DNA of 64,000 nucleotides from Paludibacteraceae bacterium (GCA_017628395.1 JAGBZD010000082.1:1-64000); one strand, 5' to 3'; positions 39,398 through 49,146 are shown, counted from the first letter of the stretch. Numbers and translations are program-made. Notes: generated by a model not told the origin, from the letters alone.

Positions 39398-41308
39398 TTA
39401 TTTTACCTCTTCGAAGTCCACATCTTCAGCTGCGCCTTGGTTGTTACCGCCGTTTTGTGCACCACCTGTGAAGTCAGCGCCTGGTTGCGCACCTGCTTGA
39501 CCTTGTGTAGCATTGTACATCTCTGCGCTGGCTGCTTGGAAAGCGGTCATAAGGGCTTGGTTAGCAGCCTCGCATGCGTCAGCATCCTTCTTCTCGTAAG
39601 CGGCCTTCAGATTCTTGAGTGCCTCTTCGATAGGAGCTTTCTTGTCAGCAGGGATCTTGTCGCCGAGCTCAGCCAATTGCTTCTCGGTTTGGAAGATAGT
39701 AGCGTCAGCTTGGTTGAGTTTAGCAATACGCTCTGCCTCTTTCTTATCTGCCTCTGCGTTAGCCTCTGCCTCTGCCTTCATGCGCTTGATCTCAGCATCG
39801 CTCAAGCCGCTTGATGCTTCAATGCGAATCTTTTGCTCCTTGCCAGTAGCTTTGTCCTTAGCAGTTACATTAAGGATACCGTTGGCGTCAATATCAAAGG
39901 TCACTTCGATCTGTGGCTCGCCACGGCGTGCTGGCATGATACCATCGAGGTGGAAACTACCGATGAGTTTGTTTTGTTGCGCCATTGGACGCTCACCTTG
40001 ATATACCTTGATCTCTACAGATGGTTGATTATCAACCGCTGTGGTGAAGGTCTCTGCTTTCTTGGTAGGGATAGTGGTATTCGCCTCGATCATCTTAGTC
40101 ATCACGCCACCCATGGTCTCAATACCAAGTGAGAGTGGGGTAACATCCAAAAGAAGCACATCCTTCACATCACCTGTCAAGACACCACCTTGAATAGCAG
40201 CACCAAGAGCTACAACCTCATCTGGGTTAACACCCTTAGAAGGAGCTTTTCCGAAGAACTTCTCAACTGCTTGTTGAATAGCAGGGATACGGGTAGAACC
40301 ACCTACGAGGATGATCTCGTCAATATCGCCTACGCTGAGACCAGCGTTTTGCAATGCGGTGCGGCATGGAGCGATAGTGCGTTGAACGAGGTCGTCCACG
40401 AGTTGCTCAAACTTAGCACGGGTGAGGGTCTTCACCAAGTGGGCTGGCACGCCGTCCACAGGCATGATGTATGGCAAGTTGATCTCACTTGAAGTGGTGT
40501 TAGAGAGCTCGATCTTAGCTTTCTCAGCAGCCTCTTTGAGGCGTTGCATAGCCATTGGGTCTTTGCTAAGGTCTGCACCTGCGTTGTCGTTCTTGAACTC
40601 TTGCACGAGCCAGTCGATAATGCGGTGATCGAAGTCATCACCACCAAGGTGGGTGTCACCGTCGGTCGATTTTACCTCAAATACGCCGTCGCCCAATTCG
40701 AGCACACTCACATCGTGAGTACCACCACCGCAGTCGAATACGACAATCTTCATATCCTTGTCGCTCTTGTCAAGACCGTAAGCCAACGCAGCAGCAGTAG
40801 GCTCGTTCACAATACGGCGAACATTCAAACCAGCGATCTCGCCTGCCTCTTTGGTAGCTTGGCGTTGGCTGTCGTTGAAGTATGCTGGTACAGTGATAAC
40901 TGCCTCTGTCACTTCTTGACCAAGATAGTCTTCAGCGGTCTTCTTCATCTTTTGAAGAATGATAGCAGAGATCTCTTGTGGGGTATAAAGACGACCATCA
41001 ATATCTACGCGTGGGGTGTTGTTGTCACCCTTTACTACTTTATAAGGTACGCGCGCAACCTCGTTAGCAAGACGGTCATAGGTTTCACCCATGAAACGCT
41101 TGATTGAATATACAGTGCGAGTAGGGTTAGTGATTGCTTGACGCTTAGCAGGATCGCCCACTTTGCGCTCACCACCATCTACAAAACCAATCACTGATGG
41201 GGTAGTGCGTTTACCCTCAGAGTTGGTGATAACTACAGGCTCATTGCCTTCCATAACTGCGACACAGGAGTTAGTTGTTCCTAAGTCGATACCAATAATT
41301 TTTCCCAT
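39398..41308 (-). CDS. dnaK: Chaperone protein DnaK (Hsp70)
   Basis: 636 residues. ATPase domain with [13 protein letters not shown] (5-17), [32 protein letters not shown] and [13 protein letters not shown]; linker [16 protein letters not shown]; substrate-binding domain and lid; C-terminal tail EDVDFEEVK for co-chaperone contact. It folds and protects proteins with DnaJ and GrpE, neither of which is adjacent. The tail linker is Gly/Ala/Asn/Gln-rich ([17 protein letters not shown]). No CIRCE-like inverted repeat is seen upstream; only a primary-type promoter. Confidence 0.97.
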   Translation of the reverse strand: MGKIIGIDLGTTNSCVAVMEGNEPVVITNSEGKRTTPSVIGFVDGGERKVGDPAKRQAITNPTRTVYSIKRFMGETYDRLANEVARVPYKVVKGDNNTPRVDIDGRLYTPQEISAIILQKMKKTAEDYLGQEVTEAVITVPAYFNDSQRQATKEAGEIAGLNVRRIVNEPTAAALAYGLDKSDKDMKIVVFDCGGGTHDVSVLELGDGVFEVKSTDGDTHLGGDDFDHRIIDWLVQEFKNDNAGADLSKDPMAMQRLKEAAEKAKIELSNTTSSEINLPYIMPVDGVPAHLVKTLTRAKFEQLVDDLVQRTIAPCRTALQNAGLSVGDIDEIILVGGSTRIPAIQQAVEKFFGKAPSKGVNPDEVVALGAAIQGGVLTGDVKDVLLLDVTPLSLGIETMGGVMTKMIEANTTIPTKKAETFTTAVDNQPSVEIKVYQGERPMAQQNKLIGSFHLDGIMPARRGEPQIEVTFDIDANGILNVTAKDKATGKEQKIRIEASSGLSDAEIKRMKAEAEANAEADKKEAERIAKLNQADATIFQTEKQLAELGDKIPADKKAPIEEALKNLKAAYEKKDADACEAANQALMTAFQAASAEMYNATQGQAGAQPGADFTGGAQNGGNNQGAAEDVDFEEVK

Positions 41309-41402
41309 TGTATTTAAGTTTTTTTAGTTAATATTCTTGTTTGTTTTTTTCAGTTGCCGCTTAGCCGCCAACCGTTCACCATTTAATAGACAAATGCTGT
41401 GC

Positions 41403-41432
41403 CAAAGTTATTTTTATAGAAAAAACTGACAA
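41403..41432 (-). promoter_or_regulatory. dnaK promoter
   Basis: Minus strand TTG (41430-41432), 19 bases, TAACTTTG (41403-41410); leader about 90 bases. Confidence 0.72.
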
Positions 41433-41457
41433 GTAACTGACAAATTGGCAGAACTTT

Positions 41458-41488
41458 TTGCGTATGTCATAAAAAAGTACTACCTTTG
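41458..41488 (+). promoter_or_regulatory. PPTase promoter
   Basis: TTG at 41458-41460, 20 bases, TACCTTTG at 41481-41488. Transcription would start at or within a few bases of the ATG at 41497, so the message is nearly leaderless. Confidence 0.78.
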
Positions 41489-41496
41489 CAGACAGA

Positions 41497-42126
41497 ATGA
41501 CCTATCGCATATTTGATGATATGACGCAATGTACCGAGCAAGAGGTCGCTCGTTTGTTGCCGTTGGTGAGCGACCAGCGGCGTCAGCAGGCATTGGCGTA
41601 CAAGCATCTCTTTGGACAGTTCTGTTGCCTCAAGTCCTACGAGTTGCTCATGCAATTGCTTGCCTCTTCTGGTTTCCGGACGCCGAACGCCGGTTTTTCT
41701 ACTCCTGATACCGACCGCCAGACACCGGACGCTGGCTTCCCGCTCTTCCTCTATAATGAGTATGGTCAACCACGCTTGGAGCATGGTCCATGTTTCTCTA
41801 TCTCGCATTGCAAATATGGTATCGCAGTAGCTGTCAGCGAAACGCCAATAGGCATTGATATTGAGCATATTCGCACCGCAAAACCCGAATTAGTAGCGCG
41901 CACTATGAACGAAAAGGAGCAAGCCGAGATATGGGCAGCAGCTTCGCCTGATATTGCATTTACGCGACTTTGGACACAGAAGGAAGCTGTGCTGAAACTA
42001 CAAGGAACGGGTATCCTCTCTATAGACGGAATAAAAAATACCTTGGTCGCAATCGAACATGTCGATGTGCAAACCAAGGTAAATATCAATAAGCAGTATG
42101 CTTATACCCTTGCTATTCTGCGATAA
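41497..42126 (+). CDS. 4'-phosphopantetheinyl transferase (Sfp type) with repeat-derived insert
   Basis: 209 residues; transfers phosphopantetheine from CoA to a carrier-protein serine. Core motifs: PCFSISHCKYGIAVAVS, GIDIEHIRTAK (Mg-binding Asp and Glu) and LWTQKEAVLKLQGTG. An insert of about 28 residues (about 58-83, with FRTPNAGF, TPDTDRQTPDAGF) separates the two half-domains; it is encoded by diverged copies of the same GGACGCC heptamer that is tandemly repeated just after the stop codon. The start ATG follows the -7 box by 8 bases. The partner carrier protein is not nearby. Confidence 0.88.
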   Translation: MTYRIFDDMTQCTEQEVARLLPLVSDQRRQQALAYKHLFGQFCCLKSYELLMQLLASSGFRTPNAGFSTPDTDRQTPDAGFPLFLYNEYGQPRLEHGPCFSISHCKYGIAVAVSETPIGIDIEHIRTAKPELVARTMNEKEQAEIWAAASPDIAFTRLWTQKEAVLKLQGTGILSIDGIKNTLVAIEHVDVQTKVNINKQYAYTLAILR

Positions 42127-42128
42127 TG

Positions 42129-42156
42129 GGACGCCGGACGCCGGAAGCCGGACGCC
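42129..42156 (+). repeat. Four tandem GGACGCC heptamers
   Basis: GGACGCC, GGACGCC, GGAAGCC, GGACGCC in perfect 7-bp register, starting 2 bases after the PPTase stop codon and ending 6 before the lon stop. Related copies (GGACGCCGAACGCCGG at 41678-41693, ACACCGGACGCTGG at 41722-41735) lie inside the PPTase gene. Confidence 0.9.
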
Positions 42157-42162
42157 TAAATG

Positions 42163-44589
42163 TTACAACAACGCGAAGTCTATCACCTCTTGAATATCCT
42201 TCACATAGTGGAAAGACAAACCTTTGAGGTATTTAGCTGCAATATCTTCAACATCTTTTCTATTCTCTTCGCAGAGTATCAAATCGGTAATACCTGCGCG
42301 TTTTGCAGCCAATATCTTTTCCTTCACACCGCCAATAGGCAATACTTTACCACGCAATGTCATTTCACCTGTCATAGCAATGCGTGGGCGCACTTTGCGT
42401 TTGGTAAAGGCACTTACGAGGGCGGTAGTCATTGTGATACCTGCGCTTGGACCATCCTTTGGAATTGCACCTTCTGGCACATGCACATGTACTGCTGTGG
42501 AATCCAATAACTTACGCGCAATGCCAAACTGATCAGCATGCGCTTTGATATATCCCAAAGCAATGGTGGCTGACTCTTTCATCACATCGCCCAAGTTACC
42601 CGTAAGGGTGAGGGTAGGGGTTTTACTTGGAGAGAGTGATGTCTCAATAAACAATATCTCGCCGCCTACTTGTGTCCATGCCAAGCCCGTCACTACACCG
42701 ATATACTTATTGGTTTCCCATTCATCGCGCGAGTAGCGTTTCTTGCCCAAATATGCCACCAAGTCTTCCGAAGTAACGGATACATTGTATTCTTCTTCCA
42801 AAGAAATGCGTGTCACCACTTTCCGACAAATAGCAGCAATCTTGCGCTCTAAGTTACGCACACCAGACTCGCGGGTATAGTTATCAATAATCTCAGAGAT
42901 AATTGCCTTTTTTAGTTTGAGTTGTGTTGCTTTTAGTCCGTGATTATTGAGTTCTTTTGGCAACAAGTGGCGTTTAGCTATTTCCTCTTTTTCTTCTTGC
43001 AAATAACCTGTCATCTCAATGAGTTCCATACGGTCGAGTAGGGGACGAGGAATGGTATCAAGCGAGTTGGCAGTAGCAATAAACAACACTTTGCTCAGGT
43101 CGTAATCCACATCCAAGTAGTTATCGTGGAAAGTAGTATTCTGCTCTGGATCAAGCACTTCCAGCAATGCACTTGTTGGATCACCCTTGTAGTCAGAACC
43201 TATCTTGTCTATCTCGTCAAGGACAAACACAGGGTTGCTGGTCTTCACTTTTCTGAGGTTCTCAATAATACGACCGGGCATAGCACCGATGTAGGTACGA
43301 CGATGACCACGAATCTCTGACTCGTCATGCAAACCACCCAAACTGATTCGTGCGTACTTGCGTCCAAGCGCTTCGGCTATAGAGCGTCCGAGACTGGTTT
43401 TTCCCACACCCGGAGGTCCATACAAGCAGAGGATAGGGGCTTTCATCTCTGTGGCATTATTCTGCGCTTTCATCTTCAGCACTGCCAAATACTCAATGAT
43501 ACGCTCCTTCACTTTCTCCATGCCATAGTGATCTTTATCTAAGATTTCTTGTGCATTACGAATATCGTAGTTATCTTTAGAATACTCGTTCCATGGCAAG
43601 TCCAGCAGGGTATCTAAGTAGTTTTGTTGGGTAGCATATTCGGGTGAATGAGAGTTCATGCGACGCAGTTTTTTGAGTTCTTTCTCAAAAGCGGCTTGCA
43701 TTTTCTCGCCCCATTTCTTTTGTTTGGATTGCTCCAACATGGCATTCACTTGTTGCTCATCAGAATCGCCCAACTCCTTCTGAATAGTCTCCATTTGGCG
43801 GTGGAGATAGTATTCGCGCTGTTCTTTATCAATATCCTCTTTGGTCTTGTTTTGAATAACTTTCTTCATATCAAGCATTTGCAGCTCGGTAGTAAGTATC
43901 TCCAACAAGGCCACAGCGCGCTCTTTCAGCGAGTTCATTTCCAATAAATGCTGTTTGTCAGCAATGCGCACACCAAAATTCCCGCAAATATAATTGACCA
44001 GAGTAGGGGGATTGTCAATGCTTTTGAGGGTCATACCTGCTTCTGCGGGTATATTCTCCATGCGTTTGAGGATTTTCTCGGCTTGACTCTTTAGGCTGCT
44101 GACCAAGGCGATAAACTCTTTGTCATTGCGTTTTGGAAATTCTTCATCCATGATATGCACTTTAGCCTTCAGATAGGGCTTTTGTGCTACAATCTCTTGT
44201 ATTTCAATTCGTTCTATACCTTCCAATATCACCATCAGACTACCATCAGGCATGTCTAATGTACGCATAACGCGTCCTGCGGTACCTATAGAATACAGGT
44301 CATCGCTGTTGGGTTCTTGTATATCTTGTACGCGTTGGCAGCATACAGCTAACAACTCGTCTTTTTTGAAGGCGTTAGTAACGAGTTTCTTGGATTTGGG
44401 GCGTGCCACAGTCACTGGCAGCAACACACCAGGAAAGAGCACCATATTGCGCAGCGGAAGAACACCAAGCACATCGCCACTATTCAAGTTGGGATTCTGG
44501 GTGTCGTCATCTTCTGCCAGTGGAATATAATCAACTCTTACATTTTGATTCTCGTCCTCGTTTAATAATAATTCATCAAGGTAGGTCAT
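42163..44589 (-). CDS. lon: ATP-dependent Lon protease
   Basis: 808 residues. N-terminal substrate-binding domain (about 40-240, VLPLRNMVLFPGVLLPVTV), coiled coil, AAA+ module with Walker A GPPGVGKT at 391-398 and VFVLDEIDKIGSDYKGDP Walker B, and C-terminal Ser-Lys peptidase with Ser715 in PKDGPSAGITM and Lys near 758 (GGVKEKILAAKRAG). Degrades damaged and regulatory proteins in the cytosol. No promoter of the usual type was found in 44590-44735. Convergent with the PPTase gene. Confidence 0.96.
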   Translation of the reverse strand: MTYLDELLLNEDENQNVRVDYIPLAEDDDTQNPNLNSGDVLGVLPLRNMVLFPGVLLPVTVARPKSKKLVTNAFKKDELLAVCCQRVQDIQEPNSDDLYSIGTAGRVMRTLDMPDGSLMVILEGIERIEIQEIVAQKPYLKAKVHIMDEEFPKRNDKEFIALVSSLKSQAEKILKRMENIPAEAGMTLKSIDNPPTLVNYICGNFGVRIADKQHLLEMNSLKERAVALLEILTTELQMLDMKKVIQNKTKEDIDKEQREYYLHRQMETIQKELGDSDEQQVNAMLEQSKQKKWGEKMQAAFEKELKKLRRMNSHSPEYATQQNYLDTLLDLPWNEYSKDNYDIRNAQEILDKDHYGMEKVKERIIEYLAVLKMKAQNNATEMKAPILCLYGPPGVGKTSLGRSIAEALGRKYARISLGGLHDESEIRGHRRTYIGAMPGRIIENLRKVKTSNPVFVLDEIDKIGSDYKGDPTSALLEVLDPEQNTTFHDNYLDVDYDLSKVLFIATANSLDTIPRPLLDRMELIEMTGYLQEEKEEIAKRHLLPKELNNHGLKATQLKLKKAIISEIIDNYTRESGVRNLERKIAAICRKVVTRISLEEEYNVSVTSEDLVAYLGKKRYSRDEWETNKYIGVVTGLAWTQVGGEILFIETSLSPSKTPTLTLTGNLGDVMKESATIALGYIKAHADQFGIARKLLDSTAVHVHVPEGAIPKDGPSAGITMTTALVSAFTKRKVRPRIAMTGEMTLRGKVLPIGGVKEKILAAKRAGITDLILCEENRKDVEDIAAKYLKGLSFHYVKDIQEVIDFALL

Positions 44590-44735
44590 TTTGATTTACG
44601 ATTTGACTATTTACGATTTTACAATTTAGATTATGTTTCTTTTTTATTAGGGTACTTCTCACTAAATTCTATTTTACATAATTGCAATTAGGGTATATTT
44701 ATTATACTGCAAATATGTCACAATACCTCTAACAA

Positions 44736-44780
44736 AGCGCGGCAGAAAGTTGATTGCCGCGCAATGTTGTCGATATTGTC
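44736..44780. repeat. REP-like hairpin element, copy 1
   Basis: An 8-bp stem GCGCGGCA/TGCCGCGC (44737-44762) around GAAAGTTGAT, followed by a tail AATGTTGTCGATATTGTC. The same hairpin and tail recur at 49147-49192. It lies just downstream of aspS (stop at 44786) and may also end that transcript. The rest of 44590-44735 is AT-rich with no gene. Confidence 0.8.
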
Positions 44781-44785
44781 GTTTA

Positions 44786-46570
44786 TTATTCCTTAATCTC
44801 TCGGAGATCGATCATCAGTTCATCCAGTTGCTTTTGATCCACCAAGCCAGGAGCACCCAACATCACATCACGACCTTGGTTATTCTTTGGGAATGCAATG
44901 CAGTCGCGGATGCTGTCCAAGCCAGCGAACAAGCTCACGAAGCGATCCAAGCCGTATGCCAAACCGCCATGAGGTGGCGCACCGAACTTAAAGGCGTTCA
45001 TAAGGAAGCCGAACTTCAGTTGTGCCTCTTCTGGTGTGAAGCCAAGAATCTCAAAGGTGCGTTGTTGCAAAGCTGCATCGTGGATACGGATACTACCGCC
45101 ACCAACCTCTACACCGTTGATAACCATGTCATAAGCGTTGGCGCGTACAGCGGCTGGATTGGTGTCCATCAAAGGAATATCCTCTGGTTTTGGACTGGTA
45201 AATGGATGGTGCATAGCCATGAGGCGTTGCTCCTCGTCGCTCCATTCGTACATTGGGAAATCAACAATCCAAAGGCATGAGAACTTCTTAGGATCACGCA
45301 AACCGAGTTGTTTGCCGACCTCCAGACGCAGCTCACACAATTGCTTGCGGGTCTTCATTGCGTCGTCGCCAGAGAGGATGAGAATGAGGTCGCCAGGTTG
45401 AGCGTTCATGGCTTTTGCTACCTCTTGCAATTGCTCTTGTGTATAGAATTTATCTACGCTTGACTTCACATTGCCATCTGCCTCTACGCGGGCATAAACC
45501 ATACCTTTGGCGCCAATCTGTGGGCGTTTCACATAGTCGGTCAGTGCATCAATTTGTTTGCGGGTATAACTTGCACAACCAGTAGCGCAGATACCACCAA
45601 TATAAGCAGCATTAGCAAACACGCTGAACTTCTCCTCTTTCTGTTCCTCGATAGCGTGGAAAATATCGTGCAATTCCACGAACTCCATGCCGAAGCGTGT
45701 ATCTGGTTTGTCGCTACCATAATACTTCATAGCATCCGCCCATGTCATGCGTGGAAAATCAGGAAGGTCGATATTGAGAATGGACTTGAACAGGTGTTTA
45801 GACATGCCTTCGAAGAGTTGGAGCACATCCTCTTGCTCTACGAACGACATCTCGCAGTCGATTTGTGTGAACTCTGGTTGACGGTCTGCACGCAAGTCCT
45901 CATCACGGAAGCACTTCACGATTTGGAAGTAACGGTCAAAGCCGCTGACCATCAGCAGTTGCTTCAAGATCTGTGGACTTTGTGGCAAGGCGTAGAACTG
46001 TCCTGGGTTCATACGGCTTGGCACGATAAAGTCGCGTGCGCCCTCTGGGGTTGAGTTCACCAAAACAGGTGTCTCTACCTCAAGGAAGCCCTTCTCATCC
46101 AAGTAACGGCGCACCTCGAAGGCCATCTTGTGGCGGAGTTCAAGGTTCTTTCTTACGCAGTTACGGCGCAAGTCTAAGTATCTGTATTTCATACGAATAT
46201 CATCGCCACCATCGGTCTCGTCCTCAATAGTAAATGGAGGGGTTACGGCTGCGTTTAGTACTTGCATTTCAGCCACTTTTATCTCAATCTCACCCGTAGG
46301 GAGTTGTGGGTTTTTGCTTTGACGCTCAATGACTTCGCCCGTTACTTGGAGCACGAACTCACGCCCTACCCCATTGGCTTTTTCCAACAAAGCGTCTTGC
46401 TCTGCGCTACCGTCGGATTGGAATGCGAGCTGCGTGATGCCATAGCGATCACGAAGGTCGATGAATGTCATACCGCCCATTTTGCGGATTCGTTGTGCCC
46501 ATCCTGCGAGGGTCACTGTTTGTCCTGCATTGGCAAGTCGAAGCTCGCCACAAGTGTTGGTTCTAAACAT
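44786..46570 (-). CDS. aspS: Aspartyl-tRNA synthetase
   Basis: 594 residues, bacterial-type class II synthetase. N-terminal OB-fold anticodon-binding domain (about 1-110), motif 1/2 region ([40 protein letters not shown]), the bacterial GAD insertion domain (about 290-410), and motif 3 ([16 protein letters not shown]). Charges tRNA-Asp. Only 20 bases separate its ATG from the upstream DUF3791 gene and no TAnnTTTG promoter is seen there, so it may be expressed from the cassette promoter at 47548-47578. Confidence 0.96.
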   Translation of the reverse strand: MFRTNTCGELRLANAGQTVTLAGWAQRIRKMGGMTFIDLRDRYGITQLAFQSDGSAEQDALLEKANGVGREFVLQVTGEVIERQSKNPQLPTGEIEIKVAEMQVLNAAVTPPFTIEDETDGGDDIRMKYRYLDLRRNCVRKNLELRHKMAFEVRRYLDEKGFLEVETPVLVNSTPEGARDFIVPSRMNPGQFYALPQSPQILKQLLMVSGFDRYFQIVKCFRDEDLRADRQPEFTQIDCEMSFVEQEDVLQLFEGMSKHLFKSILNIDLPDFPRMTWADAMKYYGSDKPDTRFGMEFVELHDIFHAIEEQKEEKFSVFANAAYIGGICATGCASYTRKQIDALTDYVKRPQIGAKGMVYARVEADGNVKSSVDKFYTQEQLQEVAKAMNAQPGDLILILSGDDAMKTRKQLCELRLEVGKQLGLRDPKKFSCLWIVDFPMYEWSDEEQRLMAMHHPFTSPKPEDIPLMDTNPAAVRANAYDMVINGVEVGGGSIRIHDAALQQRTFEILGFTPEEAQLKFGFLMNAFKFGAPPHGGLAYGLDRFVSLFAGLDSIRDCIAFPKNNQGRDVMLGAPGLVDQKQLDELMIDLREIKE

Positions 46571-46590
46571 GTTGTATATATACGATTTAC

Positions 46591-46794
46591 TTATTTACTA
46601 TTTATAGCATTTTTTATATCGTTCACAATATAGGTGTCGGACATCAATTGATACCCATATTTAGCATCATGCAGTTGTTGCCCCACTTCGCTGCCGTAAA
46701 ACAGCAATAGGGCTCTGTGTGGCGAAATAGCCAGTTCTTCAGCCAGTTGCATTATGATACGCGTGATTTTGCGATATAATATATAGTCCTTCAT
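46591..46794 (-). CDS. DUF3791 family small protein (second copy)
   Basis: 67 residues: [20 protein letters not shown], then [20 protein letters not shown] and a tyrosine-containing C-terminus ([17 protein letters not shown]). This is the usual size and helix-turn-helix-like layout of DUF3791, a family of Bacteroidota and Firmicutes small proteins commonly paired with DUF3990. Two bases after the DUF3990 gene and 20 before aspS. A partner or antidote role is inference from context. Confidence 0.75.
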   Translation of the reverse strand: MKDYILYRKITRIIMQLAEELAISPHRALLLFYGSEVGQQLHDAKYGYQLMSDTYIVNDIKNAINSK

Positions 46795-46796
46795 TG

Positions 46797-47303
46797 TTAT
46801 AAAATCTTAGCTTGTTCAAAAGTCAAAAATTGCTCTACAATGGACTGATGGCGAATACATACTTGATGGCGTAATCGTTCGTTGACCAGTTGTCCTATGG
46901 CTTGTTCAGCAGAGATAAATCCATCCACATATGCGTCCACCGTAGAGATTACGCTATCGTTGGCTACTCCACCCTCAATCCAGTCTAAATCTTGCCATGG
47001 CGAGTGTCCTTTTCTGCTGTCTGCAATAAAGTCGAGCCATTCTTGGTTGTAATCGGCAAACACCAATCGTTGGTATGCTAATTGTTCTGAAAAAGCCTTT
47101 TCATCAAAACGATAAATATTCAGTATGGCTTGTCCACCACGCATTCTTCCTGCTTTCGTTTGCGCCCATCGCTCTGCCTGTTCACGGTCATGGGTCAAAT
47201 AAAAACCAGGTCCAAAGTCTAACTCTGGACGACCATAATTCACGAGAGGTTTCTCAACTACCAAAGTGGAACCATGAAACAATATAGCATTATTCAGACT
47301 CAT
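46797..47303 (-). CDS. DUF3990 family protein, candidate ADP-ribosyltransferase toxin
   Basis: 168 residues. The N-terminal half has the pattern of the ADP-ribosyltransferase fold: LFHGSTLVVEKP (His-containing first block), DFGPGFYLTHDREQAERWA (GFYLT strand and following helix), then a Tyr (NIYRF) and acidic stretches later (DWIEGGVAND). No signal peptide, so a cytosolic target is likely. It overlaps the upstream DUF3791 gene by 14 bases and precedes a second DUF3791 by 2. Enzyme activity and target are inferred; the DUF itself is uncharacterised. Confidence 0.75.
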   Translation of the reverse strand: MSLNNAILFHGSTLVVEKPLVNYGRPELDFGPGFYLTHDREQAERWAQTKAGRMRGGQAILNIYRFDEKAFSEQLAYQRLVFADYNQEWLDFIADSRKGHSPWQDLDWIEGGVANDSVISTVDAYVDGFISAEQAIGQLVNERLRHQVCIRHQSIVEQFLTFEQAKIL

Positions 47304-47523
47304 AGTTTCTCAATGTCTCTATAATATCATCCGCCACATAATCAGCACTTTGTGTATGCAAGGTGTCATAAAAACGCATCAAGCGTCCCTCGATAAGTCC
47401 TTGCTTTTCTAATCGAGTAGCAAGTTCATCGGGGGTGATTCCCATTTTGCGTGCAGCCGTTTCTATAGCAATTACCGCAAATTGGATCTGGTCACTTTCG
47501 TATGTTCGTTTCATTCCTTCCAT
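47290..47523 (-). CDS. DUF3791 family small protein (first copy)
   Basis: 77 residues from ATG 47521-47523 (MEGMKRTYESDQIQFAVIAI). The core IETAARKMGITPDELATRLE and the tail LMRFYDTLHTQSADYVADDI match the second copy in layout (helices, then Y-x-LHT-x-S). The ATG at 47550 overlaps the -7 box and was rejected. First gene of the cassette; its 3' end overlaps the DUF3990 start, which suggests the partner protein is made first. Confidence 0.78.
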   Translation of the reverse strand: MEGMKRTYESDQIQFAVIAIETAARKMGITPDELATRLEKQGLIEGRLMRFYDTLHTQSADYVADDIIETLRNYESE

Positions 47524-47547
47524 AACTTTTCCACACAAAAAAGCGTG

Positions 47548-47578
47548 CAAAGGTAGTGAAAAATCTTGATATATGCAA
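47548..47578 (-). promoter_or_regulatory. Promoter of the DUF3791-DUF3990 cassette
   Basis: Minus strand TTG (47576-47578), 20 bases, TACCTTTG (47548-47555). It is the last such promoter before aspS. Confidence 0.8.
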
Positions 47579-47683
47579 ATTATAGTGCGATTTTATCAAA
47601 AACGATAGATTTTATCTATCATATCATTACCTACGACACGAACTTCAAGCCTACTACATACAGAATCAATGTGCAGATTTTGC

Positions 47684-47771
47684 GGCCAACGGACCAACGG
47701 GACAACACTTTCTATAAACTCACACACACGCATGCGTCCGTGAGTTTTAATAAATAGATGGCCCGTTGGCC
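47684..47771 (-). repeat. Structured repeat element E1
   Basis: Left array of three 8-bp units GGCCAACG, GACCAACG, GGACAACA (47684-47707); central hairpin CTCAC (47719-47723) to GTGAG (47740-47744) enclosing the palindrome ACGCATGCGT; right array in inverted orientation GGCCCGTTGGCC (47760-47771). It is downstream of the methyltransferase gene (stop at 47811) and upstream of the cassette promoter. Orientation is given as that of its flanking genes. Confidence 0.75.
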
Positions 47772-47810
47772 GATGATTGGGACATGCTATCTATCCTATT
47801 CTCTCCTATC

Positions 47811-48485
47811 CTACCAAATGCCTGGTATGAGGCGCCAGCGGACGCGCTGCTGGTAATCGGTATATCCAGGTAGTCCAGCCGTCAGCACCTGCTCCTCGTT
47901 GTATATGCGTCGGATAATCAGTACGGGATAAACACCGAAGACCAACAATGCCCAAGCTGAACCCAATACTATCGGCATAGAGAGGAACATGAGCAAGGTG
48001 GCTGTGTACATCGGATGGCGCACAATGCCGTACAGTCCCGTGTCAATGAGTTGCTGATTCTCCTGCACCTCAATGGTTCTTGACAGGTAGGCATTCTCGC
48101 GCAATACTTCGGCGTACAAGGCATACCCTATCAGGAAGACTACCGAGGCAATGACACTCGCCCACAGGGGCAAACTGGACCACGCGAAGCGGTGATCTAA
48201 ACCACAGAGAACAAAGCCGCCGATAAACATCAATCCCGAGAGGGCTACCACATGTTTCTGCGTCTGCTCTTTCTCCTTGTTGTTCAACCGTTTAGCCAAT
48301 AGTTCGGGCATAGAGATTAGTAGCCAAACACCCATGCAGGTCATTGGTACAAACAGCAAGGCAAGCAGTAGCCATGCCTGCCAATAGTGCCATGTGCCTG
48401 CTGGCCAAAAGAGCAGCAAGCCAATCGATGCCATACCACACAGGAGTTTATATAATCCGCTAATAATCAATCGACTTGTTTTCAT
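47811..48485 (-). CDS. Membrane methyltransferase of the ICMT/PEMT family
   Basis: 224 residues, about five membrane segments. The C-terminal signature RENAYLSRTIEVQENQQLID and TGLYGIVRHPMYTATLLMF followed by a paired hydrophobic hairpin and RRIYNEEQVLTAGLPGYTDY is that of isoprenylcysteine carboxyl methyltransferase-like and phospholipid N-methyltransferase enzymes, which bind SAM with the RHP and E-E residues. The methyl acceptor in bacteria is mostly unknown. Monocistronic, between elements E1 and E2. Confidence 0.87.
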   Translation of the reverse strand: MKTSRLIISGLYKLLCGMASIGLLLFWPAGTWHYWQAWLLLALLFVPMTCMGVWLLISMPELLAKRLNNKEKEQTQKHVVALSGLMFIGGFVLCGLDHRFAWSSLPLWASVIASVVFLIGYALYAEVLRENAYLSRTIEVQENQQLIDTGLYGIVRHPMYTATLLMFLSMPIVLGSAWALLVFGVYPVLIIRRIYNEEQVLTAGLPGYTDYQQRVRWRLIPGIW

Positions 48486-48523
48486 TTAGTCAGCCTTGTT
48501 AGTTCGTTCATAAAAAGCGTATG

Positions 48524-48554
48524 CAAAGGTACAACAAAAAATGCACATACGCAA
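48524..48554 (-). promoter_or_regulatory. Promoter of the membrane methyltransferase
   Basis: Minus strand TTG (48552-48554), 20 bases, TACCTTTG (48524-48531). Confidence 0.78.
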
Positions 48555-48591
48555 GTTCTACGGGCGTTTTTTTTGAAAGATAGAATTTTGC

Positions 48592-48684
48592 GGAACAGCA
48601 GGAACAGCACTTTTCTTTTTCTCGTCCCCGTACGCGTGCGGACGAGTTTATAGAATCTGCTGTTCCAGCTGTTCCTCTGTTCCT
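48592..48684 (-). repeat. Structured repeat element E2
   Basis: Left array GGAACAGCA twice (48592-48609); central hairpin CTCGTCC (48621-48627) / GGACGAG (48640-48646) around CCGTACGCGTGC; right array inverted, TGCTGTTCC, AGCTGTTCC, TCTGTTCCT (48658-48684). The arrays can pair over 18 bases outside the central hairpin. Its right end overlaps the TAG stop (48683-48685) of the neighbouring gene. Confidence 0.82.
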
Positions 48685-49072
48685 ACCCCGCCTGTTGTTT
48701 TTTCAGTTGTTGATGGATTTGCGCAATCACGAATCCGCGCAGCGTGGCATAATGTTTTTCTCCTTTTTTGGGGCGCTTAAATTGCTTCTCAAACAGTGGC
48801 TTCCAATAGGCGACTCTTTCTGGGTTCTCAAGTTCTTGTTTGGCAAGCAGTTGCACTTCTTGAAACAATGTGCGATTTTTCTTCGCTCCTTCCGACCATT
48901 CGCCCTTATGACAATGATAGATATAGGTTTCTCCGGGACCATAGAATGGTCTTCCTTTGTCGTCTTTGCCATAGCATTTACGACGAGAAACAGTGATACG
49001 ACCATCCGCACTATGGGATGAAAGTTTGCCTGTGAATGTCTCCACAGGAGCCATGTAAGTAGTTTTTGACAT
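48683..49072 (-). CDS. Small basic protein of unknown function
   Basis: 129 residues from ATG 49070-49072 (MSKTTYMAPVETFTGKLSSH). It is rich in Lys, Arg and Tyr (ITVSRRKCYGKDDKGRPFYG, ETYIYHCHKGEW, EKQFKRPKKGEKHYATLRGF) and ends in a Gln-Lys tail; no signal peptide. I do not recognise a family with a known role; charge and compactness would suit nucleic-acid binding, but that is a guess. The stop codon overlaps the end array of element E2. The only promoter seen is at 49400-49430, giving an untranslated leader of about 320 bases. Confidence 0.72.
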   Translation of the reverse strand: MSKTTYMAPVETFTGKLSSHSADGRITVSRRKCYGKDDKGRPFYGPGETYIYHCHKGEWSEGAKKNRTLFQEVQLLAKQELENPERVAYWKPLFEKQFKRPKKGEKHYATLRGFVIAQIHQQLKKQQAG

Positions 49073-49146
49073 AATAATTTGTAATTTAAGTAGTTTAAGG
49101 TTATAACTGTTTTTAATAATCTTTGTCAATATTGGTGAAACTCTTG

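Noticed and set aside
40544..41107. 187-codon plus-strand frame inside dnaK
   Set aside because: Antisense shadow of a highly conserved gene.
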